Source of the DNA: Roseivivax lentus
GTDB taxonomy: Bacteria > Pseudomonadota > Alphaproteobacteria > Rhodobacterales > Rhodobacteraceae
Direction: 5' to 3'
DNA: 64,000 bases
Assembly: GCF_900156805.1 (NCBI RefSeq)
Contig: NZ_FTOQ01000002.1
Location: 372,001-436,000, forward strand
Shown here: positions 1 to 9,276 of the stretch, one piece after another
Layout of the letters: every line of letters begins with the position of its first letter
How positions within the stretch are numbered: the stretch's first letter is position 1
Notes under the pieces: model-generated
Told to the model about the DNA's origin: nothing
The model's database searches: none
What the model saw: the letters and a program-made list of their open reading frames with translations, nothing else
Program-made: the position numbers and the translations under genes

Positions 1-1
1 C

Positions 2-322
2 TTCAACGCCGAGCAGGTCGACGTGACCTCGCTCGAAAGCCAGGGCGGCTGGCGCGAGCTGCTGAGCGGGGCGGGCGTGCGCACCGCGGCGATCTCGGGC
101 TCGGGCATCTTCCGCGATGCCGATACCGACGAGCGCGCGCGGCAGATCTTCTTCGCGGGCGAGACGCCGCAATTCCAGGTGGTGATCCCGGATTTCGGCA
201 CCGTGACGGGACCGTTCCAGGTCACCGGGCTCGAATATGCGGGCACCCATGACGGCGAGGCCACCTACGAGGTCTCGATGGCCTCGGCCGGTGTCGTGAA
301 CTTCGTCGCGGCGGCGAGCTGA
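2..322 (+). CDS. GTA major tail (tube) protein, C-terminal part
   Basis: The frame is open to the left edge of the window, so only about the last 106 residues are present; the GTG at 23 is internal. The protein ends in a segment (FRDADTDERARQIFFAGETP, then a V-I-P-D-F-G strand) that resembles the TP901-1 type major tail protein of the Rhodobacter gene transfer agent (gene 9 product), which stacks into the tail tube. Position supports this: it lies directly before the chaperone-like, tape-measure and baseplate genes in canonical GTA order, with a 4-base gap to the next start. The beginning of the gene and the head half of the cluster lie outside the window. Confidence 0.8.
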   Translation, partial: FNAEQVDVTSLESQGGWRELLSGAGVRTAAISGSGIFRDADTDERARQIFFAGETPQFQVVIPDFGTVTGPFQVTGLEYAGTHDGEATYEVSMASAGVVNFVAAAS

Positions 323-326
323 GCGC

Positions 327-647
327 ATGGAGAACCCCTGGCGCGGTGAGGTCGAGATTGTGATCGACGGCGAGGCGCGGCGCATGCGCCTGACCCTCGG
401 CGCGCTGGCGGAGCTCGAGGCGACGCTCGGCGCGGACAGTCTCGTGGCGCTGGTGGAGCGGTTCGAGACCAGCCGCTTCGCCAGCCGCGACGTACTCGCC
501 CTGATCGTGGCGGGGCTGCGTGGCGGGGGCTGGGACATCCGCCCCGACGCCATCGCCCGCGCCACGATCGAGGGCGGACCGCTCGCGGCGGCGGAGGCGG
601 CGGCCCAGCTTCTGGCCCGCGCCTTCGCCGCCCCGGGGCCGGCATGA
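327..647 (+). CDS. GTA gene 10-like tail assembly chaperone
   Basis: A 106-residue protein starting MENPWRGEVEIVIDG, matching the GTA gp10 / phage tail assembly chaperone family found between the tail tube and tape-measure genes. The N-terminal half is a small beta region (EVEIVIDGEARRMRLTLGAL) and the C-terminal half is Ala-rich helix. In tailed phages proteins at this position help load the tape measure during tail assembly; that role is inferred from family and position. It overlaps the next gene by 4 bases (ATGA at 644-647), so the two are probably translationally coupled. Confidence 0.8.
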   Translation: MENPWRGEVEIVIDGEARRMRLTLGALAELEATLGADSLVALVERFETSRFASRDVLALIVAGLRGGGWDIRPDAIARATIEGGPLAAAEAAAQLLARAFAAPGPA

Positions 648-850
648 GCCCGGGGCATTTCGACTGGCCGCAGCTGATGCGGGCGGGCCTGACGCGGCTG
701 GGACTCAAACCCGCCGAGTTCTGGGCGCTCACGCCCGCCGAATTGCGCCTCATGCTGGGCGAGGGCGCGGGGCCGCAACCCCTGGGGCGCGCGCGGCTGG
801 ACGCGCTGATGGCGGCCTTTCCCGATGACATGGACAGGAGCGAGACATGA
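644..850 (+). CDS. GTA small tail assembly chaperone-like protein (gene 10.1 type)
   Basis: A 68-residue protein of the small phage family described as TIGR02216 / Phage_TAC_6. The pattern DWPQLMRAGLTRLGLKPAEF followed by W-A-L-T-P-A-E-L-R-L-M-L is characteristic: short helices with a conserved W-x-L-T-P-x-E turn. It overlaps both neighbours by 4 bases (644-647 and 847-850), so translation of the whole tail block is coupled. In Rhodobacterales GTAs this small frame sits between gene 10 and the tape measure; a chaperone role is by analogy only. Confidence 0.75.
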   Translation: MSPGHFDWPQLMRAGLTRLGLKPAEFWALTPAELRLMLGEGAGPQPLGRARLDALMAAFPDDMDRSET

Positions 851-1509
851 CAAGCGATATCGACGGACTGGAGGCGGAGCTGGACGCGCTTGATGCCTCG
901 CTGTCGGGAGCGGCCACCATGGCGGCGGGCTTCAATGCCGAGATGCAGCGCATCCACGAGACCTTCGCTCAGACCGGCGGCGGCGTGCGGCGGCTGCAAT
1001 CGGCGCTGTCATCGGGGCTCTCCTCGGCGATCGACGGGGTGGTGCTGGACGGGATGAGCCTGACCGCGGCGCTGAACGAGGTGGCGCAGGCGATGATCAA
1101 CACCGCCTACAAGGCCGCCGTCGACCCTGTCGCGGATCACCTGGGCGGGCTTCTGTCGACCGGCGTGAACAGCGTTTTCGGACAATATTCGCCCTTCGCC
1201 AAGGGCGCCTCCTTCGCGCAGGGCCGGGTGATGCCCTTTGCCAATGGCGGCGTCGTCTCGGGGCCGACGACCTTCCCGATGCGGGGCGGCACCGGCCTGA
1301 TGGGCGAGGCGGGCCCCGAGGCGATCATGCCATTGGCGCGCGGCCCCGACGGCAAGCTCGGCGTGCGGGCAGGCGGCGGCGGGGGCGGCGGTGCGGTGCA
1401 TGTGACGATGAACATCTCCACGCCCGACGTGCAGGGCTTCCAGCGCAGCCAGAGCCAGATCGCCGCGCAGATGAGCCGCGCGCTGTCGCGGGGCGGGCGC
1501 AACCGCTGA
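847..1509 (+). CDS. GTA tail tape measure protein
   Basis: A 220-residue protein in the tape-measure position. The first half is helical; the last third carries the block FANGGVVSGPTTFPMRGGTG followed by LMGEAGPEAIMPL, a standard C-terminal signature of lambda-type phage tape measure proteins. A glycine run near residue 178 links it to the final helix. The length is close to the roughly 220 residues of the R. capsulatus GTA protein and far shorter than true phage tape measures, consistent with the short GTA tail. The ATG overlaps the previous stop. Confidence 0.85.
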   Translation: MTSDIDGLEAELDALDASLSGAATMAAGFNAEMQRIHETFAQTGGGVRRLQSALSSGLSSAIDGVVLDGMSLTAALNEVAQAMINTAYKAAVDPVADHLGGLLSTGVNSVFGQYSPFAKGASFAQGRVMPFANGGVVSGPTTFPMRGGTGLMGEAGPEAIMPLARGPDGKLGVRAGGGGGGGAVHVTMNISTPDVQGFQRSQSQIAAQMSRALSRGGRNR

Positions 1510-1555
1510 GACCGCCGCAACCGGCGAGACCAACGACAACGAAAGGGACGGGGCC

Positions 1556-2188
1556 ATGGAGTTCCACGACGTCAGATTTCCCGCGCGGCTGAGCTTCGGC
1601 TCCATGGGCGGGCCCGAACGCAAGACCGAGATCGCCATCCTCGCCAACGGCTATGAGGAGCGCAACACGCCCTGGTCGCAATCGCGCCGGCGGTATGATG
1701 CGGGCGTGGGGTTGCGCTCGCTCGACGATGTGGCCGAGGTCGTGGCCTTCTTCGAGGCGCGGCGCGGGCAGCTCTACGCGTTCCGCTGGAAGGACTGGTC
1801 GGATTTCAAGTCCTGCCGGCCCTCGCGCGAAGTGCGGTTCGAGGGCCAGATCATCGGCTACGGCGATGGCGCGACGACCGAATTCCAGCTCATCAAGACC
1901 TATCGCTCCGGCGCCAATACCTATGCCCGGCCCATCGACAAGCCGGTGCCGGGCAGCGTCCGGGTCGGCATGCACGACACCGAACTGCGCCAGGGCGTGG
2001 CCTTCACGGTCGATTACGCGCGGGGCCGCGTCACCTTCGCCGAGCCGCCGATCACCGGCATCGCCGTGACCGCCGGGTACGAGTTCGACGTGCCGGTGCG
2101 CTTCGACGCCGCCGCGATCCAGACCAGCGTGGCGAATTTCCAGGCCGGCGAAGTGCCCTCGATCGCGGTCGTGGAGGTGCGGGTATGA
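1556..2188 (+). CDS. GTA distal tail protein (DUF2460)
   Basis: A 210-residue protein of the DUF2460 / TIGR02217 family, starting MEFHDVRFPARLSFGSMGGP and containing the conserved R-x-x-x-A-G-V-G-L-R-S-L segment and the W-K-D-W-S-D-F-K-S motif at about residue 80. In the R. capsulatus GTA the homologue (gene 12) forms the distal tail ring between tube and baseplate. A purine-rich stretch (GAAAGGGA) lies before the ATG, and the stop overlaps the next ATG by 4 bases. Confidence 0.85.
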   Translation: MEFHDVRFPARLSFGSMGGPERKTEIAILANGYEERNTPWSQSRRRYDAGVGLRSLDDVAEVVAFFEARRGQLYAFRWKDWSDFKSCRPSREVRFEGQIIGYGDGATTEFQLIKTYRSGANTYARPIDKPVPGSVRVGMHDTELRQGVAFTVDYARGRVTFAEPPITGIAVTAGYEFDVPVRFDAAAIQTSVANFQAGEVPSIAVVEVRV

Positions 2189-3072
2189 CCGGCGACGCGG
2201 CGGCGCTTTATGCCCATCTCGGCACCGGGACGACCCATGTCGTGCGCTGCTGGGAGGTGATCCGCAGCGATGGCGTGCGGCTGGGCTTCACCGATCACGA
2301 CCTCGATCTCGCCTTCGACGATCTGGTCTTCAAGGCTGAAAGCGGGCTCACCGCGCGTGCCCTCGAACAGGGCACGGGGCTTTCGGTCGACAATTCCGAG
2401 GCGATGGGCGCGCTGTCCGATGCCGCCCTGTCCGAGGCCGATATCGAGGCCGGGCGCTACGATTCCGCCGAGGTGGTCGCGTGGCTCGTGAACTGGCAGG
2501 ATGTCAGTGCGCGGCAGGTGCTGTTTCGCGGCCATATCGGCGAGATACGCCGTGCGGGCGGTGCGTTCCAGGCCGAGTTGCGCGGCCTTTCGGACAAGCT
2601 CAACCGGCTCGTGGGGCGCATCTACCAGCGGCCCTGCACCGCCGTTCTGGGTGATGCGACCTGCACCTTCGATCTGACGCAGAGCGGGTTTTCCTGGGAA
2701 GGCGCCGTGACCGGCGTCGCCGAGAACCGCAAGCTCGTCCTGCCCGCGCTGCCGCAATTCCTGCCCGGCTGGTTCGAACGGGGCCGCGCCGAGATGCTGA
2801 CCGGCGCCGCGGCGGGCCTGACGCGCTGGATCAAGCGCGACGCGGTCGAAGAGGCGGGCCGGCGCATCGACCTCTGGGAGCCCTTCCGCGCCGATTTGGC
2901 GCCGGGTGACCGGGTGCGGATCGCGGCGGGCTGCGACAAGCGCTTCGGCACCTGCCGCAAGAAGTTCGATAACCTCGTCAACTTCCGAGGCTTCCCGGAC
3001 ATCCCCGGCGACGATTTCCTCGTCGTGCATCCAGCCAATGCCTCGAACAAGGCGGGGGGCAGCCGCAGATGA
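2185..3072 (+). CDS. GTA baseplate hub protein (DUF2163)
   Basis: A 295-residue member of the DUF2163 / TIGR02218 (phage BR0599-like) family. Typical features are the N-terminal T-T-H-V-V-R-C-W-E-V block, LGFTDHDLDLAFDDLVFKAE, and near the C terminus CDKRFGTCRKKFDNLVNFRG with paired cysteines, followed by F-P-D-I-P-G-D-D. In GTA particles the homologue (gene 13) is part of the tail hub. It overlaps both the preceding and following genes by 4 bases, continuing the coupled array. Confidence 0.87.
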   Translation: MTGDAAALYAHLGTGTTHVVRCWEVIRSDGVRLGFTDHDLDLAFDDLVFKAESGLTARALEQGTGLSVDNSEAMGALSDAALSEADIEAGRYDSAEVVAWLVNWQDVSARQVLFRGHIGEIRRAGGAFQAELRGLSDKLNRLVGRIYQRPCTAVLGDATCTFDLTQSGFSWEGAVTGVAENRKLVLPALPQFLPGWFERGRAEMLTGAAAGLTRWIKRDAVEEAGRRIDLWEPFRADLAPGDRVRIAAGCDKRFGTCRKKFDNLVNFRGFPDIPGDDFLVVHPANASNKAGGSRR

Positions 3073-3509
3073 GCATCGAGGATGACATCGTCGCCGCCGC
3101 GCGCGGCTGGATCGGCACACCCTACCGGCACCAGGCGTCGCGCGCGGGCGTGGGCAGCGATTGCCTCGGGCTCGTGCGCGGCGTCTGGCGCGAGGTGATG
3201 GGCTGCGAGCCCGAGGCCGTGCCCGCCTACAGCAACGACTGGTCCGAGCCGCAGGGCATCGAGACGCTCTGGGCGGCCGGGCGGCGCAACCTGCAACCTG
3301 CCGCCCCGGGCGCGCCCGGACCGGGCGAGGTGATCCTGTTCCGCATGCGCGAAGGTGCGGTGGCCAAGCATCTCGGCATCGTCTCGGCGGGGGCGCCGCA
3401 GCCGCGCTTCATCCATGCCTATTCCGGCCATGGCGTCGTCGAATCGGCCCTGACCCGTCCCTGGGCGCGGCGCATCGTGGCGCGCTTTACCTTTCCCGAC
3501 AGACCGTAA
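3069..3509 (+). CDS. GTA-associated NlpC/P60 cell wall peptidase
   Basis: A 146-residue peptidase of the phage NlpC/P60 family (TIGR02219). The catalytic cysteine is in the motif V-G-S-D-C-L-G-L-V at about residue 35 and the histidine in V-A-K-H-L-G-I-V at about residue 98. Family members cleave peptidoglycan stem peptides; in the GTA particle (gene 14) the enzyme sits in the baseplate and is thought to open a path through the recipient cell wall. It overlaps the hub gene by 4 bases and ends 11 bases before the megatron ATG. Confidence 0.88.
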   Translation: MSIEDDIVAAARGWIGTPYRHQASRAGVGSDCLGLVRGVWREVMGCEPEAVPAYSNDWSEPQGIETLWAAGRRNLQPAAPGAPGPGEVILFRMREGAVAKHLGIVSAGAPQPRFIHAYSGHGVVESALTRPWARRIVARFTFPDRP

Positions 3510-3520
3510 GGACAGATCCC

Positions 3521-6500
3521 ATGGCGACGATACTCCTCTCGGCGGCGGGTGCCGCGTTCGGCGGCTCGGTGGGCGGCTCCTTCCTGGGGCTGTCGATGGT
3601 GGCTTGGGGGCGCTTCGCCGGGGCCACGCTCGGCCGAGCGATCGACCAGAGCCTGATGGGCCAGGGATCGGAAAGCATCGAGACCGGGCGCGTCGAACGC
3701 TTCCACCTCGCCAATTCCGGCGAGGGCCGCGCGATTCCGCAGGCCTACGGGCGCGTGCGCGTCGGCGGGCAGGTCATCTGGACCACGCATTTCACCGAAA
3801 AGACCAGGACCGAGGGCGGCGACAGCGGCAAGGGCGCCCCCGCCACGCCCGAGATCACCACCTATCACTACTCGATCAGCATGGCGCTCGCGCTCTGCGA
3901 GGGCGAGATCGCGGGCGTGTCGCGGATCTGGGCGGACGGGGTCGAGATCTCGGCCGAGGATCTGAACATGCGGGTCTATCCCGGCACGCGCGACCAGCTG
4001 CCCGACCCGAAGATGGAGGCGGTCGAAGGCGTGGGCGAAGTGCCCGCCTATCGCGGCACGGCTTATGTCGTGCTGGAGGATTTCAAGCTGGAGGATTTCG
4101 GCAACCGCGTGCCCCAGCTTTCCTTCGAGGTTTTGCGCCCGAACCAGGCCGCCGACGACATGCCGGCGCTGCTGCAGGGCGTCGCGCTTCTGCCCGGCAC
4201 CGGCGAATACGTGCTGGCCACCACCAAGCAGTATTTCGAGGGCGCGAGCGGCGGCTCCTCGGCGGCGATCAACGTCAACACGCCCGCCGAAGTGCCCGAC
4301 ATCGTCCAGTCGCTGGGCACGCTCGCCGACCAGGCCGAGAACTGCAACGCGATCTCGCTCGTCGTGAGCTGGTTCGGTGACGATCTGCGCGCGGGGCAAT
4401 GCCAGATCAAGCCGAAGGTCGAGCAGAAGCAATACGAGGCCAAGGACATGAAGTGGAAAGTCTCCGGACTTTCCCGCGGCGCCGCCGAAGAGGTCGCGAG
4501 GATCGACGACACGCCGGTCTATGGCGGCACGCCCGCCGACAAGTCCGTCGTCACCGCGATCGAACGGATGAACGCGGAGGGCCGCGCGGTCATGTTCTAT
4601 CCCTTCATCCTGATGGAGCAGCTCGAGGGCAACAACCTGCCCAATCCCTATGGCGGGCTCGGCCAGCCGCCCCTGCCGTGGCGGGGCCGGATCACCACCG
4701 CGCGCGCGCCCGGGCAGGACGGCTCGACGGACGGGACGATCCTTGCGCGCGCCGAGGTCGAGGCGTTCATCGGCACGGCGCGGGCATCGGATTTTCGGGT
4801 CGAGGGACGCGGCGTGGTCTATACGGGCCCCGATGAGTGGTCTTTTTCGCGCTTCATCCTGCATTACGCGACGCTGACCAAGGCCGCGGGCGGGGTCGAC
4901 GCCTTCTGCATCGGCTCCGAGCTGCGCGGGCTCACGCAGATCCGTGATCATCAGGGGTTTCCCTTCGTCGAAGCGCTGCGCGATCTGGTCACCGAGGTGC
5001 GCAGCATCGTCGGCCCCGACGTCAAGCTCAGCTATGCCGCCGACTGGTCGGAATATTTCGGCTACCGGCCCAATGATGGCTCGGGCGACGTGCTGTTCCA
5101 TCTCGATCCGCTCTGGTCGCATCCGCAAATCGATTTCGTCGGCATCGACAATTATACATGCCGATCAGCGACTGGCGCGACGGGCGCGACCATGCCGATG
5201 CGGCCTTCGGACGGATCCACAACCTCGAATATCTGGATGCCAATATCGAGGGCGGCGAGGGCTTCGACTGGTATTATTCGAGCCCCGAGGCCGTGGCCGC
5301 GCAGCGCCGCACGCCCATCGTCGACACCGCCCATGGCGAGGACTGGATCTTCCGCTACAAGGATATCCGCTCCTGGTGGGAGAACAGCCATCACGACCGG
5401 ATCGGCGGCGTGCGCCAGAGCGCCCCCACCGACTGGATCGCGCAGTCGAAGCCCATCTGGTTCACCGAGCTCGGCTGTCCCGCGGTCGACAAGGGCACCA
5501 ACCAGCCCAATGTCTTTCTCGATCCGAAATCGTCGGAAAGCGCGCTGCCCCGGGCCTCGAACGGGCAACCGGACGAGGATATCCAGCGCCAGTACCTGCG
5601 CGCGATGCACCTGCACTGGACCGATCCCGCCAACAATCCCGTCTCGGGCGTCTACGAGGCGCCGATGCTGGACATGTCGCGCGCCTTCGTCTGGGCCTGG
5701 GACGCGCGGCCCTATCCGTGGTTCCCCGCCCTGACCGAGCTTTGGGCCGATGGCGACAATTACCGCCGGGGGCACTGGATCACCGGGCGGCTCTCGTCGC
5801 AGCGGCTGGCGGATGTGGTCGCGGCGATCTGCGAACGGGTGGGCGTCACCGACTACGACGTGTCGGACCTCGTGGGCATGGTGCGCGGCTATCTGGTGCC
5901 CGACGTGGCAGATGGGCGGCGCGCGCTGCGGCCCCTGATGCTGACCTACGGGTTCGACGCGGTGGAACGCGACGGCCTGCTGGTCTTCCGGATGCGGCAG
6001 GGGCGCGACGTGATCGCGCTTGATCCCGCGCGCATCGCCGAACATGGCGATCTGGCCGAGGGCGACCTTATCCAGACCCGCGCGAGCGAGGTGGACCTCT
6101 CGGGTCGCGTGCGCCTGCATTTCCACGAGGCCGAAGGCGATTACGACACCGTCGCCGAAGAGGCAGTGCTGCCCGACGACCGCACCCATGCGGTGGCCGA
6201 CAGCGAGGTCGCGCTGACGCTGACCCGCGCCGAAGGCCGCCAGATCGTCGAGCGGTGGCTCGCCGAGGCGCGCATCTCCCGCGACAGCCTCAAATTCGCG
6301 CTGCCGCCCTCGCGGCTGCAGGTGCGGGCGGGCGACGTGGTGGCGCTGCCCGGGCCCGGCGGTCCGATCCACGCGCGCGTCGACCGGGTGGAGGTCACCG
6401 ACCGCCAGCTCATAGAGGCGGTGCGCATGGAGGACGACGTCTACCAGCCCGCCGTGACCGCCGATGTGCCGCCGGGCCTGACCCGCTACGTGCCGGCGGT

Positions 6501-7431
6501 GCCGGTGACTCCGGTCTTTCTGGACCTGCCGCTGCTGACCGGGGACGAGGTGCCGCATGCGCCGCATTTCGCAGCCCACGCCAATCCCTGGCCCGGGCCC
6601 GTCGCGCTCTATGCCTCCCCGAGCGACGCGCAATACCGACTGAATGGCGTCTTTCCGGGCCGCGCGATCATGGGCGAGACCGAAACCGATCTCGCCGCCG
6701 CGCCTTCGGGCCGGATCGACCGGGGCGCGCCCTTGCGGCTGCGGCTCTATTCCGGCGCGATGCAATCGGTGACCGATGCCGCGCTTCTGGGCGGGGCCAA
6801 TGCGCTGGCCATCGGCGACGGGTCGAGCGGGCGCTGGGAGGTGCTGCAATTCCGCGACGCCGAGATGCTGTCGGCGGATGTCTGGCAGATCGCGCACCGG
6901 CTGCGGGGGCAGGCGGGCAGCGACGGTGTGATGCCCGATATCTGGCCTGCGGGATCGCTGGTCGTGCGGCTGAACGGCGCGCCCGAGCAGATCGACCTTG
7001 CCTCGAGCCAGCGGCGCCAGGAGCTGCATTTCCGCATCGGCCCGGCCAGCCGCCCCCTCACCGATCCGAGCTACATCTACCGGATCGACAGCTTCGAGGG
7101 GATCGGCCTCAGACCCTACAGCCCGGTGCATCTCGGCGCGACGCTCGACGGCGCCGATCTCCGCGTCAGCTGGATCCGCCGCAGCCGCATCGACGGCGAC
7201 GACTGGACGCTGGCGCAAGTGCCCCTAGGCGAGGAGAGCGAGGCCTACCTCGTGCAGATCTGGCGCGATGGTCTCTTGCTGCGCGAGGCGGAGACGAGCC
7301 TGCCGGTCTGGACCTATCCCGCGGCTCTGCGCGCGGCGGATCTCGCGGGTGGGCCGGTGGAGCTGCGCGTGGCGCAGGTCTCTGCCCGGTTCGGGCCGGG
7401 GCCCTCGGCGGCGATGATGATCGCGGCCTGA
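3521..7431 (+). pseudogene. GTA megatron / host specificity protein, frame disrupted near 5156
   Basis: The ATG at 3521 opens the large gene 15 (megatron, GTA TIM-barrel / phage-tail_3) protein: MATILLSAAGAAFGGSVGG, then the N-terminal domain. The frame reads correctly to G-I-D-N-Y at 5155, then gives unrelated sequence to a stop at 5734. The continuation M-P-I-S-D-W-R-D-G-R-D-H-A-D-A lies one frame over from 5158 and runs to 7431 without interruption. Joined, the product is about 1300 residues, the expected size for the R. capsulatus homologue. The break equals one lost base (or two gained) in TTATACATG. There is no slippery sequence, so I read it as a mutation or a sequence error, not programmed frameshifting. 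If real, the baseplate fibre protein is truncated at about residue 545 and particles should be defective. Confidence 0.85.
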
Positions 7432-7573
7432 TCTGGCCGAATGCCGGGGCGTCTTCGATGCTGTTCGCGATATCGAAGGCACCCCGGCGGAGGTGCTGCG
7501 CGCATCGACACGCTGGCAAAGACGCTTTCGCGAGGTGGGCGCGACCGGGGCGAAGCGGAATGCGGAACGTCCG

Positions 7574-7909
7574 TTATCCCGCGCAGTCCACGCAGCGCCG
7601 TGCGGTTGGATCAAGCTCCAGCCGCGCGACCGCGATCTCGTCGCCGCATTCCTCGCAATAGCCGAATTCGCCCTCGGCGATGCGCCCGAGCGCCAGCTGC
7701 AGCGCCCGCCGCATCCGGTCCCGGCGCCCCTGCGTCGCCTTGGCCATGGCCTGGCTTTGCAGCGCGTCCATACGGCTCAGCCGACCCACCGATTGCTGAT
7801 CCAGCGCCACCACCGACTGCCCGTCGCGCCCCAGCCGGTCCTCTTCGTCGAGTGCCGCGAGGCGCGCCTCGATCAGCGATGTCCACCGTTTCTCGCGGGT
7901 CGCACCCAT
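7574..7909 (-). CDS. DksA/TraR family zinc-finger protein
   Basis: A 111-residue protein with an N-terminal helical region (residues 1-70) and a C-terminal four-cysteine zinc finger, F-G-Y-C-E-E-C then 17 residues then C-V-D-C, preceded by L-G-R-I-A-E-G-E-F. This is the DksA/TraR C4 zinc-finger signature. Full-length DksA (about 150 residues) binds RNA polymerase through its secondary channel; this short form lacks part of the coiled-coil, so a DksA-like regulatory role is possible but not shown. It ends 142 bases from the GTA cluster end and is divergent from cysE, 80 bases away. Confidence 0.8.
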   Translation of the reverse strand: MGATREKRWTSLIEARLAALDEEDRLGRDGQSVVALDQQSVGRLSRMDALQSQAMAKATQGRRDRMRRALQLALGRIAEGEFGYCEECGDEIAVARLELDPTARRCVDCAG

Positions 7910-7989
7910 GGGCCCAAATCCATCACAAGGCTTTGCGTTTCACGACAGGCAGCCTATCTGGTAAGCTCGTCGCGTCAAAGGAGACGGAT

Positions 7990-8799
7990 ATGGCCGAGAC
8001 GAAAACGAACCTCGCGATCCTGGACCCGGTCTGGGCCCGCATCATGGACGAGGCGCAGGAGGCCGTGGATGCCGAGCCGCTACTGGGCGGCATGATCCAC
8101 TACTCGGTCCTGCATCACCCCACGATCGAGCGCGCGCTCAGCTACCGCACGGCGGTGAAACTGGCCTCGGGCGAGATTTCCGAACAGATCCTGCGCGAGA
8201 TCTGCGACGAGGCTTATGCCTCGGACCCCGAACTCGCGCTCGCCGCGCGGGCCGATATCGTTGCGGTCTACGAACGCGATCCGGCCTGCCACCGCTTCCT
8301 GCAGCCGCTGCTGTTCTTCAAGGGCTTCCAGGCGATCCAGGCCTACCGTGTGGCCAACTGGCTTTATCGGCAAGGCCGCCGTGATCTGGCCTATCTGTTC
8401 CAGATGCGCTGCTCCGAGGTTTTCGGCGTGGACATCCATCCCAATGCCCGGATCGGCCGCGGCATCATGATCGACCACGCCCATTCCATCGTGATCGGCG
8501 AAACCGCCGTTGTAGGCGACAACGTCTCGATGCTGCATTCCGTCACGCTGGGCGGCACCGGCAAGGAAGAGGAAGACCGCCACCCGAAGATCGGTGACGG
8601 CGTTCTGATCGGCGCGGGCGCGAAGGTGCTCGGCAATATCCGTGTCGGGGATTGTTCCCGAATCGCGGCGGGCTCCGTGGTCCTCGAAGAGGTGCCCAGC
8701 TGCAAAACCGTGGCCGGTGTGCCTGCCCGCATCGTCGGCGAGGCGGGCTGCGCGCAGCCCTCGATCTCCATGGACCAGATCCTGCGCTCGGGCGCCTGA
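7990..8799 (+). CDS. cysE: Serine O-acetyltransferase
   Basis: A 269-residue enzyme that makes O-acetylserine from serine and acetyl-CoA, the first committed step of cysteine synthesis. The N-terminal helical SATase domain (I-H-Y-S-V-L-H-H-P-T-I-E-R-A-L) is followed by left-handed beta-helix hexapeptide repeats from about residue 145 (HPNARIGRGIMIDHAHSIVI) with the active-site region D-H-A-H and M-L-H-S-V-T-L-G-G-T-G. The start is set by AAAGGAGA 5 bases before the ATG at 7990; the longer open frame upstream is not coding. Its stop lies 3 bases from the convergent E2-like gene. Confidence 0.95.
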   Translation: MAETKTNLAILDPVWARIMDEAQEAVDAEPLLGGMIHYSVLHHPTIERALSYRTAVKLASGEISEQILREICDEAYASDPELALAARADIVAVYERDPACHRFLQPLLFFKGFQAIQAYRVANWLYRQGRRDLAYLFQMRCSEVFGVDIHPNARIGRGIMIDHAHSIVIGETAVVGDNVSMLHSVTLGGTGKEEEDRHPKIGDGVLIGAGAKVLGNIRVGDCSRIAAGSVVLEEVPSCKTVAGVPARIVGEAGCAQPSISMDQILRSGA

Positions 8800-8802
8800 G
8801 CG

Positions 8803-9276
8803 TCAGTCCTTGAGCGCGGCGACCAGCCGCGTCAGCAGATGCGAGCCGTCCTCCAGCGCGAGGCGGCGCGTATCCACGCTCAGCGTCAGGCTGACGCGAC
8901 CCTCGCGCCCGGCAAGACCGAGCGCGGCATCCACACCCTCCGCCGGAACCGGATCGACGCCGTCGAGGCCCGCACCGCGCAAATCCGTCACGGAGATCGT
9001 GTGGCCGGGGGCGATGGCCGCGACCAGCGGCGCGATCTCCGTTCCGCTGTCCGGTGCTTGGTCGAGGACGCGCCGCAGGATGACGAAGCGCGGAGCCGCC
9101 GCTGCGGCGAGCTTGGGCTGTGCGGCCTCGCTCGGCTGCGCGTCGGCGCCTCCCTCGGGAATATCGCGCGCCACGACCCGCCCGCCCGGGCCGCTGCCGG
9201 TCACCTCTTCCAGCACCACGCCGCGCGTCCGGGCCAGGTGCCGCGCATAGGGAGAGGCGGGCCGACGCGCGCGCAT
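8803..9276 (-). CDS. E3-binding domain protein with degenerate E2 acyltransferase remnant
   Basis: About 157 residues. Residues 7-42 are a textbook peripheral subunit (E3)-binding domain: R-x-A-S-P-Y-A-R-H-L-A-R then V-T-G-S-G-P-G-G-R-V-V-A-R-D-I. After an Ala/Pro linker the rest resembles only the last part of a dihydrolipoamide acyltransferase catalytic domain: T-I-S-V-T-D-L-R-G-A-G and R-V-S-L-T-L-S-V-D-T-R-R-L. In active E2 enzymes the latter reads S-x-D-H-R-x-x-D-G; here the catalytic His is Thr (about residue 136), and most of the catalytic domain is missing. No lipoyl domain is present; one is on the neighbouring E1 beta. I infer a scaffold or docking role, not acyl transfer. Starts are ATG at 9276 (TGATG overlap) or GTG at 9279. 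Confidence 0.7.
   Translation of the reverse strand: MRARRPASPYARHLARTRGVVLEEVTGSGPGGRVVARDIPEGGADAQPSEAAQPKLAAAAAPRFVILRRVLDQAPDSGTEIAPLVAAIAPGHTISVTDLRGAGLDGVDPVPAEGVDAALGLAGREGRVSLTLSVDTRRLALEDGSHLLTRLVAALKD

Noticed and set aside
5150-5165. Programmed ribosomal frameshift in the megatron
   Set aside because: No slippery heptamer or downstream hairpin at the junction, and GTA megatrons are normally one frame.
3419-7218. Long minus-strand ORFs of 569 and 688 residues
   Set aside because: Antisense of the megatron gene, same shadow pattern.
1-7431. Complete prophage
   Set aside because: Gene content, order, and short tape measure match a GTA; no integrase, repressor, lysis or attachment site is in the window. 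The head half lies outside, so this rests on family recognition.
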